Of a DNA stretch of 64,000 nt, positions 11,060-22,549 are shown piece by piece. The position numbers and the translations under genes were made by a program. The number at the start of each line of letters is the position of its first letter. Position 1 is the stretch's first letter. The stretch comes from Grammothele lineata. Lineage: Eukaryota > Basidiomycota > Agaricomycetes > Polyporales > Polyporaceae. The notes beneath the pieces are model-generated. The model had not been told where the DNA came from. It made no database searches and saw only the letters and a program-made list of their open reading frames with translations. The stretch covers positions 1 through 64,000 of the forward strand of contig NDFF03000367.1 of the NCBI GenBank assembly GCA_002150815.3. Direction: 5' to 3'.

Positions 11060-13445
11060 CCGATGTAGAAGTACATGTGGATTGAATCAGCAACCCATTG
11101 TAAGTAATAGCTTGGGCAGGACAATATCTTTGATAATTTTACTCAATCTGACTTTCATCTTCAAAGTTTTAAAGGCTGCATTCAGGCTGGTGGTGTCAGG
11201 CTGAGCTGGTGGCATCAGGCTCTAAGACGTCTGCGAAGGATGGCCCATTGTAAATGCGAAGCGCCACCTGCATAGCAACCATGGCTATGCCGAAAATACA
11301 CTATAAGTCGTGCTTGGGTTGCAGCACGGTGAGGGTGGAATTAATCTGCTGCTTATCCTTTCAGGAGCACCAACTTAGGTGCTTCTTAGATGTGTATCAG
11401 GTAACGCGGTCTCAGAGGACCGTGTAGATGTACGCTTAGGTGTATATTTTTGTGTCAGAGGAGAGCTTGGCACCAATCTGGGTAGTATGATAGTAGAGCG
11501 CTGCTATTTGTGGCCGAGTAAGTGGGATGGGTGGTGGTGCGGTGTACTAATTGCAGGGCACAAATGCTCATTGCGGATTTCAGTGCCCTTTATGGGCATT
11601 ACTTGCCGGGTCTCTGACATCTGCAAGGGTTGGAGAATACAAGGTTTTGTGGCTGTCCGTTCAATTGCAACTATCAGGAGACCTGTGTATTTATACAAAA
11701 TACATATGACTAGAAAGCTACTGGCAGTGCCTGCTATGACCATCCTCTAATGGTGAGGCCTTGAGGACTTGGGCCTCAGCTTAACCCTGGCTAGTGCTAT
11801 GCATTCTGCCTTCGCTTTCTTTAGATATTTATGACATTATAGGATTATATTCTGATTGTTGAGTCACTAGTCTGAGATCTGCTTATTTCGCTTATTTGCA
11901 AGGTTTAATCTATTAGAAGAAGCTTTAAGACCTTCACTGTAGAAAAGCATGGGCTTGAATGTGTGTGGAAAGCATTTTGGGCTTCTTAAAAGGCCAGCTG
12001 TGACCAAAGGAATATAATATCATTTACAGTCGTTAGTAGAAGTATATAAGACTAGGGCAGATTCCCCTTGATAGCCCCACTTTCGAGAGGTGCCTTGGAA
12101 GCTGTGAAGTATGATTTTTTCTTTGAGATTAGGAGAAGTCTTACTTCATAGGTACTTCTTCTCTTCTCTTTTTAGGCTTATAGAACATATTCTTTCTCAT
12201 CACAGTTAGTTTATATATTAGCTAAATAACTTCTGTTCCTCATAAATCGTGCTTGTCAGCCATGGCCCTCTTCCACCAAGTTTTATAGGAGGCCGGGAGT
12301 TTGTCCAGGTGGTTGTCAGGCCATCTATAAACTGCCTGCACCTCTGACATACAGAAGCACCCAGAGGTTATCCGCGGTGTGCTTTATTTGCAGGAGCATT
12401 GTGTCGGCTGTGGTAGCAATTTTGATAGTGACAGAGAGGCAGATAGCGGCAGAGTGCGTGTGGCCGTAGCACAGTGCATTTTGCTGATGCTCCGCAGGGC
12501 TGTAAGCCCGCAAGCTCCAGATTCCTATCAATGTTTGTGATTAAATTGTCGGGCACTAATATCCCTTGCAACACGTGCTGCAAGCCAGTTCTCAAGGGTC
12601 GACGCATGCTGCTGCAGAAGTGTGCGAAGATCGCAATTAATTTGGGCTTGAGATGTTTACAGAGCCTGCTGAGATGCCACATGGCATGCATGTACTAACC
12701 AACATAAGTAAACTTAAAGGCAGAACACATCCTGCATGTATGCATATGCAATAAGCATTACTACGTGCCCTCTTTAGACCTTTGCCCTTGATGGAGTCAC
12801 TCTGAGGATCGGTGTGCACTAAGCTTCTAGCTTATCAGCTCACAGTAAATGCGTGGGTGATGTGCATGCAGTGCGCACATTGTAGAATCATTGTAGAATC
12901 ATTGTGGACTTTGTTGGACGGAAGCTCCATCGTGTGCAACACGCATATAAAGGAATACTGCGCCTGCCTCAGAGGGTGCACAATATGCATACAAAATGAG
13001 GGTCGTAAAATCTGAGCACGATGATGCCGCGTGTAATGAATGACGTCTTCTGAGTCTGTGTCTAGAGTACTGCCACCAGCCAAAGACTCAGCCTTTACAC
13101 CATCTGATTTTGTATGACATTTGAGGTACTTTTATGGCTGACTGTCCTATTAGTGGGCTTGAGCCTTAAAGCATTAGTGTTTAGCTGTTCAAGTTCACAG
13201 AATTACGAAATGCTGATATGGCATTAGGCAGCAACACTCAAGCACCCAAAGGACCAATGCGATGATTAATTTCTCTACAAGCTTTCATACTAGCAGAGGG
13301 TATCATGTAGACAGCTGGCTACAAAACTATGTGCACAGCAAGCCTCCTGGCAACATTGCGAGAGAGACAGGCTATGCAGGCAAGATGACAACAATGACAG
13401 TGCCTTTACTAACATCAATTGAGTGGCGCTTGTAGCACCTTGGGT
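11060..13445. other. Left-arm degenerate block (mirror of 17,937-20,322)
   Basis: About 2.3 kb of non-repetitive sequence, present once per palindrome arm. It is AT-richer than the flanking minisatellites and contains a pyrimidine-rich and microsatellite-poor stretch. On the minus strand, about 12,680 to 12,243, it has a coding-like relic described at its mirror position. No intact gene is seen. Confidence 0.6.
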
Positions 13446-14236
13446 TCTGCCTTAAATGATAAGATGGGCGATCAAATTGGCTGGCCCTATATGGTGAAGT
13501 GAGCGACAAAGGTGGCTGGCGCCAAATGGCGAAATGGGCGACCAAGGTGGCCAGCCCTGAGCGACGAAGGGGATGGGTCTCTCATGGTAAAGTAAGCGAT
13601 AAAGGTGGCCGGCCACAAATGGCGCCAGGCGAAATAGGCGATCAAGGTGGCTGGGCTCAAATAGCAAGATGGGCGACCAAATTAGCTGGCCCTATATGGT
13701 GAAGTGAGCAACAAAGGTGGCTGGCCCTGAGTGACAAAGGGGATGGGTCTCTCATAGTGAAGTGAGCAACAAAGGTGGCCGGCGCCAAATGGTGAAATGG
13801 GCAACCAAGGTGACTGGCCCTAAGCAACGAAGAGGATTGGTCCCTGATGGGCAAGTGAGTGATAAAAATGGCCATCAGGGACCCATCCCCTTTGTTGCTC
13901 ACTTCACTATTTAAGGCCGGCCACTTTGGTCGCTTACTTCACCATAGGGAACTCATTCCCTTTATCGCTCACCTTACCATGTGGGGCCAGCCACCTTTGT
14001 TGCTCACTTTGCCATTTGGGGCCGGCCACCTTTGTCGCTCACTCCACTATATAGGGCCAGCCAATTTGGTCGCCCATTTCGCCATTTAGGCCCGGCCACC
14101 TTGGTCGCTGACTTTACTATGGGGGACCCATCTCCTTCGTCGCTCACTTTACCATGTAGGACTAGCCACCTTTGTTGCTCACTTCGCCATGTGGGGCCGG
14201 CCAATTCGGTCGCCCATCTCACCATTTAAGGCAGAA
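13446..14236. repeat. Diverged minisatellite, left inner
   Basis: Tandem, more diverged relatives of the 35-bp unit, with words such as GGCCGGCC, AAATGGCGAAATGGGCGACC and GAGCGACAAAGGTGGC. They are interspersed with GGGGATGGGTCYCTCATAG blocks that also occur in the outer arrays. Both ends carry the boundary word GGTGCTACAAG(C/T)GCCACTCA (13,432 region inverted, 14,246 region direct), so the block itself is flanked by a short inverted repeat. Open frames here are chance. Confidence 0.8.
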
Positions 14237-14270
14237 CCTAGGGTGCTACAAGTGCCACTCAGTTGATGTC

Positions 14271-14932
14271 ACCACTAAAGAGGCCACTAAGTGTTCAGCC
14301 ACCATGCAAGAGACCCTTATGGGTGTGTTCCCACTCCTTGAGATGCTTGAGCTTCATCTTCGCCTCCTTTTTTGTGAATTCAATTAGGATGTTCATATCC
14401 TTATGTGCCTTAACGATGGGGCGCACGTCAGGCATTTTGAAGATTACAATTGCTACAGGATCAAGTTAGAACGGCAAGTGGTGTTAACGGTGGAGGTCAG
14501 ACAAGACTCACATTCAAGGAAGGGTATCATGGATATAAGGCCCCTATCCTTGGCATTGCCCGTCTATTTCGGGAAGATGATAGCATTTTCTGGGTTGGGG
14601 GGTAACATGCTCAGGGTGGGTGTTGAGCAATACTACTTTGGACAGATCGCGGTTAAGATACTTGAGGTCTTCAACTGGCTATCTGTTCTCTGATCGACAT
14701 GCATTGCAAAATAAGCGATGGATGATGTAGAACTGGTAGGGGTCTAACTTGTCAAAAACAGGCATAGCAGTCTGAAAGACAAAGGCACATCATTAGCCAA
14801 TGCGAGCAAAAAGGGATGGGCACTTGCATAGTGGTATTGCATAGTGAATATCACAATCTCGTAGAATTGGGAGAGGTATGCCAAAAAATAATTGACGCTG
14901 GGTTGTTTTGCTGTTCACCATCTATGCTGACA
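14271..14932 (-). pseudogene. TIM50: TIM50 pseudogene fragment, left inner copy (truncated)
   Basis: This is a direct repeat of the left outer copy at a constant offset of 5,078 bp (9,854 to 14,932). It begins at the same splice acceptor but stops after the HLKEWEHTHKG block, losing the last exon kept by the outer copy. Sequence diverges from the outer copy at about 14,271, replaced by CACTAAAG and GATGTCACC. Same stops and frameshift as the others. Confidence 0.83.
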
Positions 14933-14944
14933 CTGTTGGAAGGT

Positions 14945-16430
14945 TAGGTAAGTTGAACGGTGAAGATAGCGAAATAAGCGACCAAAGTGGCCAGCGCCAA
15001 ATGGCGAAGTGAGCGACCAAAGTGGCCAGAGCTAAATGATAAAATGGGCGACCAAGGTGGCCGGCCTCAAATGACGAAGTGAGCAACAAAGGGGATGGGT
15101 CCCTCATAGCGAAATAAACGACCAAGGTGGCCGGCGCCAAATGGTGAAATGGGCGACCAAGGTGGCCGGCGCCAAATGGCAAAGTGAGCGACCAAAGTGG
15201 CCAGCGCCAAATGGTAAAATGGGCGACCAAGGTGGCCGGCCGCAAATGACGAAGTGAGCGACCAAAGTGGCCAGCGCCAAATGGTAAAATGGGCGACCAA
15301 GGTGGCCGGCGCCAAATGGTGAAATGGGCGACCAAGGTGGCCGGCGCCAAATGGCAAAGTGAGCGACCAAAGTGGCCAGCGCCAAATGGTAAAATGGGCG
15401 ACCAAGGTGGCCGACGCCAAATGGTGAAATAAGCAACCAAGGTGGCTGGTGCCAAATGACGAAATAGGCAACCAAGGTAACTGGCCCTGAGCAACGAAGA
15501 GGATTGGTCCTGATGGGTAAGTGAGTAATAAAAATGGCCATCAGGGACCCATCCCCTTTATTGCTCACTTCGTCATTTAAGGCCGGCCACCTTGGTCGCT
15601 TATTTCGCTATGAGGGAGAGGTAGCTGCGATATGAGAGTAGGGGCCGATGTAGAAGTACATGTAGATTGAATCAGCAACCCATTGTAAGTAATAGCTTAG
15701 TTGCCTATTTCGCTATGAGGGACCCATCCCCTTTGTTGCTCACTTTGCCATGTGGGGCTGGTCACCTTGGTCGCCCATTTCACCATTTGGCGTCGGCCAC
15801 CTTGGTTGCTTATTTTGCTATGAGGGACCCATCTCCTTCGTCGCTCACTTTACCATGTAGGACTCGCCACCTTTGTTGCTCACTTCGTCATTTGAGGCCG
15901 GCCACCTTGGTCGCCCATTTTACCATTTGGCGCTGGCCACTTTGGTCGCTCACTTTGCCATTTGGCGCCGGCCACCTTGGTCGCCCATTTCACCATTTGG
16001 CGCCGGCCACCTTGGTCGCCCATTTCACCATTTGGCGCCGGCCACCTTGGTCGCCCATTTCACCATTTGGCGCCGGCCACCTTGGTCGCCCATTTTACCA
16101 TTTGGCGCGGGCCACCTTGGTCGCTCACTTCGTCATTTGAGGCCGGCCACCTTGGTCGCCCATTTTACCATTTGGCGCTGGCCACTTTGGTCGCTCACTT
16201 TGCCATTTGGCGCCGGCCACCTTGGTCGCCCATTTCACCATTTGGCGCCGGCCACCTTGGTCGTTTATTTCGCTATGAGGGACCCATCCCCTTTGTTGCT
16301 CACTTCGTCATTTGAGGCCGGCCACCTTGGTCGCCCATTTTATCATTTAGCGCTGGCCACTTTGGTCGCTCACTTCGCCATTTGGCGCTGGCCACTTTGG
16401 TCGCTTATTTCGCTATCTTCACCGTTCAAC
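14945..16430. repeat. Central 35-bp minisatellite arrays and palindrome spacer
   Basis: Two oppositely oriented arrays of the 35-bp unit face each other across a non-palindromic segment at about 15,580-15,860. That segment also occurs once in each outer array (about 10,710-10,900 and inverted at 20,480-20,670). The left array is shorter than its outer relative by 210 bp, exactly six units: the offset between repeats changes from 5,078 to 4,868. Unit number also differs between the two central arrays, which breaks perfect mirror symmetry here. Confidence 0.88.
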
Positions 16431-16449
16431 TTACCTAACCTTCCAACAG

Positions 16450-17111
16450 TGTCAGCATAGATGGTGAACAGCAAAACAACCCAGCGTCAATTATTTTTTG
16501 GCATACCTCTCCCAATTCTACGAGATTGTGATATTCACTATGCAATACCACTATGCAAGTGCCCATCCCTTTTTGCTCGCATTGGCTAATGATGTGCCTT
16601 TGTCTTTCAGACTGCTATGCCTGTTTTTGACAAGTTAGACCCCTACCAGTTCTACATCATCCATCGCTTATTTTGCAATGCATGTCGATCAGAGAACAGA
16701 TAGCCAGTTGAAGACCTCAAGTATCTTAACCGCGATCTGTCCAAAGTAGTATTGCTCAACACCCACCCTGAGCATGTTACCCCCCAACCCAGAAAATGCT
16801 ATCATCTTCCCGAAATAGACGGGCAATGCCAAGGATAGGGGCCTTATATCCATGATACCCTTCCTTGAATGTGAGTCTTGTCTGACCTCCACCGTTAACA
16901 CCACTTGCCGTTCTAACTTGATCCTGTAGCAATTGTAATCTTCAAAATGCCTGACGTGCGCCCCATCGTTAAGGCACATAAGGATATGAACATCCTAATT
17001 GAATTCACAAAAAAGGAGGCGAAGATGAAGCTCAAGCATCTCAAGGAGTGGGAACACACCCATAAGGGTCTCTTGCATGGTGGCTGAACACTTAGTGGCC
17101 TCTTTAGTGGT
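16450..17111 (+). pseudogene. TIM50: TIM50 pseudogene fragment, right inner copy (truncated)
   Basis: Mirror of the left inner copy. It reads on the plus strand from the splice acceptor CCAACAG at 16,443-16,449 through NYFLAYLSQFYEIVIFT and the PDVRPIVKAHKDMNIL block. It ends at about 17,111, before the C-terminal exon present in the outer copy. Confidence 0.84.
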
Positions 17112-17145
17112 GACATCAACTGAGTGGCACTTGTAGCACCCTAGG

Positions 17146-17936
17146 TTCTGCCTTAAATGGTGAGATGGGCGACCGAATTGGCCGGCCCCACATGGCGAAG
17201 TGAGCAACAAAGGTGGCTAGTCCTACATGGTAAAGTGAGCGACGAAGGAGATGGGTCCCCCATAGTAAAGTCAGCGACCAAGGTGGCCGGGCCTAAATGG
17301 CGAAATGGGCGACCAAATTGGCTGGCCCTATATAGTGGAGTGAGCGACAAAGGTGGCCGGCCCCAAATGGCAAAGTGAGCAACAAAGGTGGCTGGCCCCA
17401 CATGGTAAGGTGAGCGATAAAGGGAATGAGTTCCCTATGGTGAAGTAAGCGACCAAAGTGGCCGGCCTTAAATAGTGAAGTGAGCAACAAAGGGGATGGG
17501 TCCCTGATGGCCATTTTTATCACTCACTTGCCCATCAGGGACCAATCCTCTTCGTTGCTTAGGGCCAGTCACCTTGGTTGCCCATTTCACCATTTGGCGC
17601 CGGCCACCTTTGTTGCTCACTTCACTATGAGAGACCCATCCCCTTTGTCACTCAGGGCCAGCCACCTTTGTTGCTCACTTCACCATATAGGGCCAGCTAA
17701 TTTGGTCGCCCATCTTGCTATTTGAGCCCAGCCACCTTGATCGCCTATTTCGCCTGGCGCCATTTGTGGCCGGCCACCTTTATCGCTTACTTTACCATGA
17801 GAGACCCATCCCCTTCGTCGCTCAGGGCTGGCCACCTTGGTCGCCCATTTCGCCATTTGGCGCCAGCCACCTTTGTCGCTCACTTCACCATATAGGGCCA
17901 GCCAATTTGATCGCCCATCTTATCATTTAAGGCAGA
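17146..17936. repeat. Diverged minisatellite, right inner
   Basis: Inverted copy of the diverged minisatellite at 13,446-14,236, with the same units, order and length. It lies between the right inner TIM50 fragment and the right-arm degenerate block. Confidence 0.8.
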
Positions 17937-20322
17937 ACCCAAGGTGCTACAAGCGCCACTCAATTGATGTTAGTACAGGCACTGTCATTGTTGTCATCTT
18001 GCCTGCATAGCCTGTCTCTCTCGCAATGTTGCCAGGAGGCTTGCTGTGCACATAGTTTTGTAGCCAGCTGTCTACATGATACCCTCTGCTAGTATGAAAG
18101 CTTGTAGAGAAATTAATCATCGCATTGGTCCTTTGGGTGCTTGAGTGTTGCTGCCTAATGCCATATCAGCATTTCGTAATTCTGTGAACTTGAACAGCTA
18201 AACACTAATGCTTTAAGGCTCAAGCCCACTAATAGGACAGTCAGCCATAAAAGTACCTCAAATGTCATACAAAATCAGATGGTGTAAAGGCTGAGTCTTT
18301 GGCTGGTGGCAGTACTCTAGACACAGACTCAGAAGACGTCATTCATTACACGCGGCATCATCGTGCTCAGATTTTACGAACCTCATTTTGTATGCATATT
18401 GTGCACCCTCTGAGGCAGGCGCAGTATTCCTTTATATGCGTGTTGCACACGATGGAGCTTCCGTCCAACAAAGTCCACAATGATTCTACAATGATTCTAC
18501 AATGTGCGCACTGCATGCACATCACCCACGCATTTACTGTGAGCTGATAAGCTAGAAGCTTAGTGCACACCGATCCTCAGAGTGACTCCATCAAGGGCAA
18601 AGGTCTAAAGAGGGCACGTAGTAATGCTTATTGCATATGCATACATGCAGGATGTGTTCTGCCTTTAAGTTTACTTATGTTGGTTAGTACATGCATGCCA
18701 TGTGGCATCTCAGCAGGCTCTGTAAACATCTCAAGCCCAAATTAATTGCGATCTTCGCACACTTCTGCAGCAGCATGCGTCGACCCTTGAGAACTGGCTT
18801 GCAGCACGTGTTGCAAGGGATATTAGTGCCCGACAATTTAATCACAAACATTGATAGGAATCTGGAGCTTGCGGGCTTACAGCCCTGCGGAGCATCGGCA
18901 AAATGCACTGTGCTACGGCCACACGCACTCTGCCGCTATCTGCCTCTCTGTCACTATCAAAATTGCTACCACAGCCGACACAATGCTCCTGCAAATAAAG
19001 CACACCGCGGATAACCTCTGGGTGCTTCTGTATGTCAGAGGTGCAGGCAGTTTATAGATGGCCTGACAACCACCTGGACAAACTCCCGGCCTCCTATAAA
19101 ACTTGGTGGAAGAGGGCCATGGCTGACAAGCACGATTTATGAGGAACAGAAGTTATTTAGCTAATATATAAACTAACTGTGATGAGAAAGAATATGTTCT
19201 ATAAGCCTAAAAAGAGAAGAGAAGAAGTACCTATGAAGTAAGACTTCTCCTAATCTCAAAGAAAAAATCATACTTCACAGCTTCCAAGGCACCTCTCGAA
19301 AGTGGGGCTATCAAGGGGAATCTGCCCTAGTCTTATATACTTCTACTAACGACTGTAAATGATATTATATTCCTTTGGTCACAGCTGGCCTTTTAAGAAG
19401 CCCAAAATGCTTTCCACACACATTCAAGCCCATGCTTTTCTACAGTGAAGGTCTTAAAGCTTCTTCTAATAGATTAAACCTTGCAAATAAGCGAAATAAG
19501 CAGATCTCAGACTAGTGACTCAACAATCAGAATATAATCCTATAATGTCATAAATATCTAAAGAAAGCGAAGGCAGAATGCATAGCACTAGCCAGGGTTA
19601 AGCTGAGGCCCAAGTCCTCAAGGCCTCACCATTAGAGGATGGTCATAGCAGGCACTGCCAGTAGCTTTCTAGTCATATGTATTTTGTATAAATACACAGG
19701 TCTCCTGATAGTTGCAATTGAACGGACAGCCACAAAACCTTGTATTCTCCAACCCTTGCAGATGTCAGAGACCCGGCAAGTAATGCCCATAAAGGGCACT
19801 GAAATCCGCAATGAGCATTTGTGCCCTGCAATTAGTACACCGCACCACCACCCATCCCACTTACTCGGCCACAAATAGCAGCGCTCTACTATCATACTAC
19901 CCAGATTGGTGCCAAGCTCTCCTCTGACACAAAAATATACACCTAAGCGTACATCTACACGGTCCTCTGAGACCGCGTTACCTGATACACATCTAAGAAG
20001 CACCTAAGTTGGTGCTCCTGAAAGGATAAGCAGCAGATTAATTCCACCCTCACCGTGCTGCAACCCAAGCACGACTTATAGTGTATTTTCGGCATAGCCA
20101 TGGTTGCTATGCAGGTGGCGCTTCGCATTTACAATGGGCCATCCTTCGCAGACGTCTTAGAGCCTGATGCCACCAGCTCAGCCTGACACCACCAGCCTGA
20201 ATGCAGCCTTTAAAACTTTGAAGATGAAAGTCAGATTGAGTAAAATTATCAAAGATATTGTCCTGCCCAAGCTATTACTTACAATGGGTTGCTGATTCAA
20301 TCCACATGTACTTCTACATCGG
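17937..20322. other. Right-arm degenerate block (mirror of 11,060-13,445)
   Basis: Inverted copy of the left-arm block. Apart from the relic at 18,702-19,140 (listed separately) no gene is recognised. It contains a local duplication, ATGATTCTACA twice in a row near 18,480-18,500. Its outer end meets a 35-bp minisatellite remnant at about 20,347. Confidence 0.6.
18702..19140 (+). pseudogene. Degenerate coding relic of unknown family (also inverted at 12,243-12,680)
   Basis: One plus-strand frame reads as coding-like sequence, with LLQQHASTLENWLAARVARD followed, after stops, by TALRSIGKMHCATATRTL. In the same strand near 19,040-19,130 it reads VYRWPDNHLDKLPASYKTWW. Several stops interrupt it. 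The residue composition and the helical first block suggest a former protein-coding exon or mobile-element ORF. I do not recognise the family. It exists twice because of the palindrome. Confidence 0.4.
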
Positions 20323-20346
20323 ACCCTACTTCTCTCATATCGCAGC

Positions 20347-21512
20347 TACCTCTCCCTCATAGCGAAATAAGTGACCAAAGTGGCCGGCACCAAATGGCGA
20401 AGGGAGCGACGAAGGGGATGGGTCCCTCATAGCAAAATAAGCAACCAAGGTGGCCGGCGCCAAATGGTGAAATGGGCGACCAAGGTGACCAGCCCCACAT
20501 GGCAAAGTGAGCAACAAAGGGGATGGGTCCCTCATAGCGAAATAGGCAACTAAGCTATTACTTACAATGGGTTGCTGATTCAATCTACATGTACTTCTAC
20601 ATCGGACCCTACTCTCATATCGCAGCTACCTCTCCCTCATAGCGAAATAAGCGACCAAGGAGGCCGGCCTTAAATGACGAAGTGAGCAATAAAGGGGATG
20701 GGTCCCTGATGGCCATTTTTATTACTCACTTACCCATCAGAATCAATCCTCTTCGTTGCTCAGGGCCAGTTACCTTGGTTGCCTATTTCGTCATTTGGCA
20801 CCAGCCACCTTGGTTGCTTATTTCACCATTTGGCGTCGGCCACCTTGGTCGCCCATTTTACCATTTGGCGCTGGCCACCTTGGTTGCTTATTTCACCATT
20901 TGGCGTCGGCCACCTTGGTCGCCCATTTTACCATTTGGCGCTGGCCACTTTGGTCGCTCACTTTGCCATTTGGCGCCGGCCACCTTGGTCGCCCATTTCA
21001 CCATTTGGCGCCAGCCACCTTGGTCGTTTATTTCGCTATGAGGGACCCATCCCCTTTGTTGCTCACTTCGTCATTTGAGGCCGGCCACCTTGGTCGCCCA
21101 TTTCACCATTTGGCGCCGGCCACCTTGGTCGCCCATTTCACCATTTGGCGCCGGCCACCTTGGTCGCCCATTTTACCATTTGGCGCTGGCCACTTTGGTC
21201 GCTCACTTCGTCATTTGATGCCGGCCACCTTGGTCGCCCATTTTACCATTTGGCGCTGGCCACTTTGGTCGCTCACTTTGCCATTTGGCGCCGGCCACCT
21301 TGGTCGCCCATTTCACCATTTGGCGCCGGCCACCTTGGTCGTTTATTTCGCTATGAGGGACCCATCCCCTTTGTTGCTCACTTCGTCATTTGAGGCCGGC
21401 CACCTTGGTCGCCCATTTTATCATTTAGCGCTGGCCACTTTGGTCGCTCACTTCGCCATTTGGCGCTGGCCACTTTGGTCGCTTATTTCGCTATCTTCAC
21501 CGTTCAACTTAC
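20347..21512. repeat. 35-bp minisatellite array, right outer
   Basis: Mirror of the left outer array and its inner remnant (20,347-20,547 and about 20,637-21,512). Same unit and variants. One clear arm-specific substitution is CTCATTTGAGG-type versus TTAAGG context changes near 20,660. The long frames across it (up to 260 codons) are repeat artefacts. Confidence 0.92.
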
Positions 21513-21527
21513 CTAACCTTCCAACAG

Positions 21528-22549
21528 TGTCAGCATAGATGGTGAACAGCAAAACAACCCAGCGTCAATTATTTTTTGGCATACCTCTCCCAATTCTACG
21601 AGATTGTGATATTCACTATGCAATACCACTATGCAAGTGCCCATCCCTTTTTGCTCGCATTGGCTAATGATGTGCCTTTGTCTTTCAGACTGCTATGCCT
21701 GTTTTTGACAAGTTAGACCCCTACCAGTTCTACATCATCCATCGCTTATTTTGCAATGCATGTCGATCAGAGAACAGATAGCCAGTTGAAGACCTCAAGT
21801 ATCTTAACCGCGATCTGTCCAAAGTAGTATTGCTCAACACCCACCCTGAGCATGTTACCCCCCAACCCAGAAAATGCTATCATCTTCCCGAAATAGACGG
21901 GCAATGCCAAGGATAGGGGCCTTATATCCATGATACCCTTCCTTGAATGTGAGTCTTGTCTGACCTCCACCGTTAACACCACTTGCCGTTCTAACTTGAT
22001 CCTGTAGCAATTGTAATCTTCAAAATGCCTGACGTGCGCCCCATCGTTAAGGCACATAAGGATATGAACATCCTAATTGAATTCACAAAAAAGGAGGCGA
22101 AGATGAAGCTCAAGCATCTCAAGGAGTGGGAACACACCCATAAGGGTCTCTTGCATGGTGGTTGAACATTTAGCGGCCTTTTTAGTGGTTCTGAGATAGT
22201 AAGCACTATATTTTTCTGTCATTTCTCACAATCAAGTATCCAAGTTGCTGACCCCATATGCCTCATCTTACAGCCCTCCATCGCCTCCAAGGCGCTGCTC
22301 ACATATCTAGAGCAAAAGCGACTTGAGGCATAGCGGCAGTATTTAAAGGAGTGGGAATACCTCCGCCAGAAGAAGGACAACTTTGACAGGATAATCAAAT
22401 AGGAGCAGGAGGTGCTCGCAAAGTAAATGCCATTGACATTCTGGGGCACCACGACGGCCATGCTTGGTGGGCCTCCTCAGCTGGGTGAGCAGTCAGGCCA
22501 GGTGGCAGTGCAGGGCCAGAGTGTGAGCGCAAGTGCAGCGGTCCTTGGT
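21528..22549 (+). pseudogene. TIM50: TIM50 pseudogene, right outer copy (best preserved)
   Basis: TIM50 is the inner-membrane receptor of the TIM23 presequence translocase, with an FCP1/NLI phosphatase-like domain. After a splice acceptor at 21,521-21,527 the plus strand reads NYFLAYLSQFYEIVIFT. An intron (about 21,638-21,689) follows, then TAMPVFDKLDPYQFYIIH and DLKYLNRDLSKVVLLNTHPE. A frameshift near 21,868 is followed by TGNAKDRGLISMIPFLEC, an intron with GTGAGT donor near 21,950, and MPDVRPIVKAHKDMNILIEF. A further block, TYLEQKRLEA then RQYLKEWEYLRQKKDNFD, runs to the palindrome edge. Stops replace a basic codon near 21,540 and others at about 21,778, 21,896, 22,329, 22,403 and 22,424. 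The N-terminal targeting and membrane-spanning part is missing. Changes from the conserved protein are dominated by G-to-A and C-to-T transitions. Confidence 0.88.

Larger units (their letters stand above)
8833..22549. repeat. 13.7 kb subtelomeric palindrome (inverted repeat, arms about 6.4 kb)
   Basis: Every landmark at position x in the left arm reappears inverted at 31,382 minus x. Examples are 8,833/22,549, 9,854/21,528, 11,379/20,003, 13,452/17,930 and 14,932/16,450. The constant sum shows no net indels over about 6.4 kb. Only scattered substitutions separate the arms, for example around 9,053, 10,027, 12,486, 13,003 and 10,706. Symmetry becomes imperfect inside about 15,280 and 16,100, where minisatellite copy number differs. 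The middle 15,580-15,860 is not self-complementary. Order in each arm from outside in: TIM50 fragment, 35-bp minisatellite, 2.3 kb degenerate block, diverged minisatellite, second TIM50 fragment, minisatellite. Confidence 0.95.

Noticed and set aside
9870..16430. CRISPR-like array
   Set aside because: Units are contiguous 35-bp tandem copies without unique spacers, in a eukaryotic subtelomere.
9844..21538. Long mirrored frames of 60-260 codons with repeated HLAPATLVAHF-type sequence as repeat proteins
   Set aside because: They are translations of a 35-bp minisatellite open in several frames on both strands, with no start context or splice signals.
8833..22549. Palindrome dismissed as an assembly artefact
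   Set aside because: The arms differ at several positions and the central arrays differ in unit number, so they are not one sequence copied by software. Long reads are still needed.
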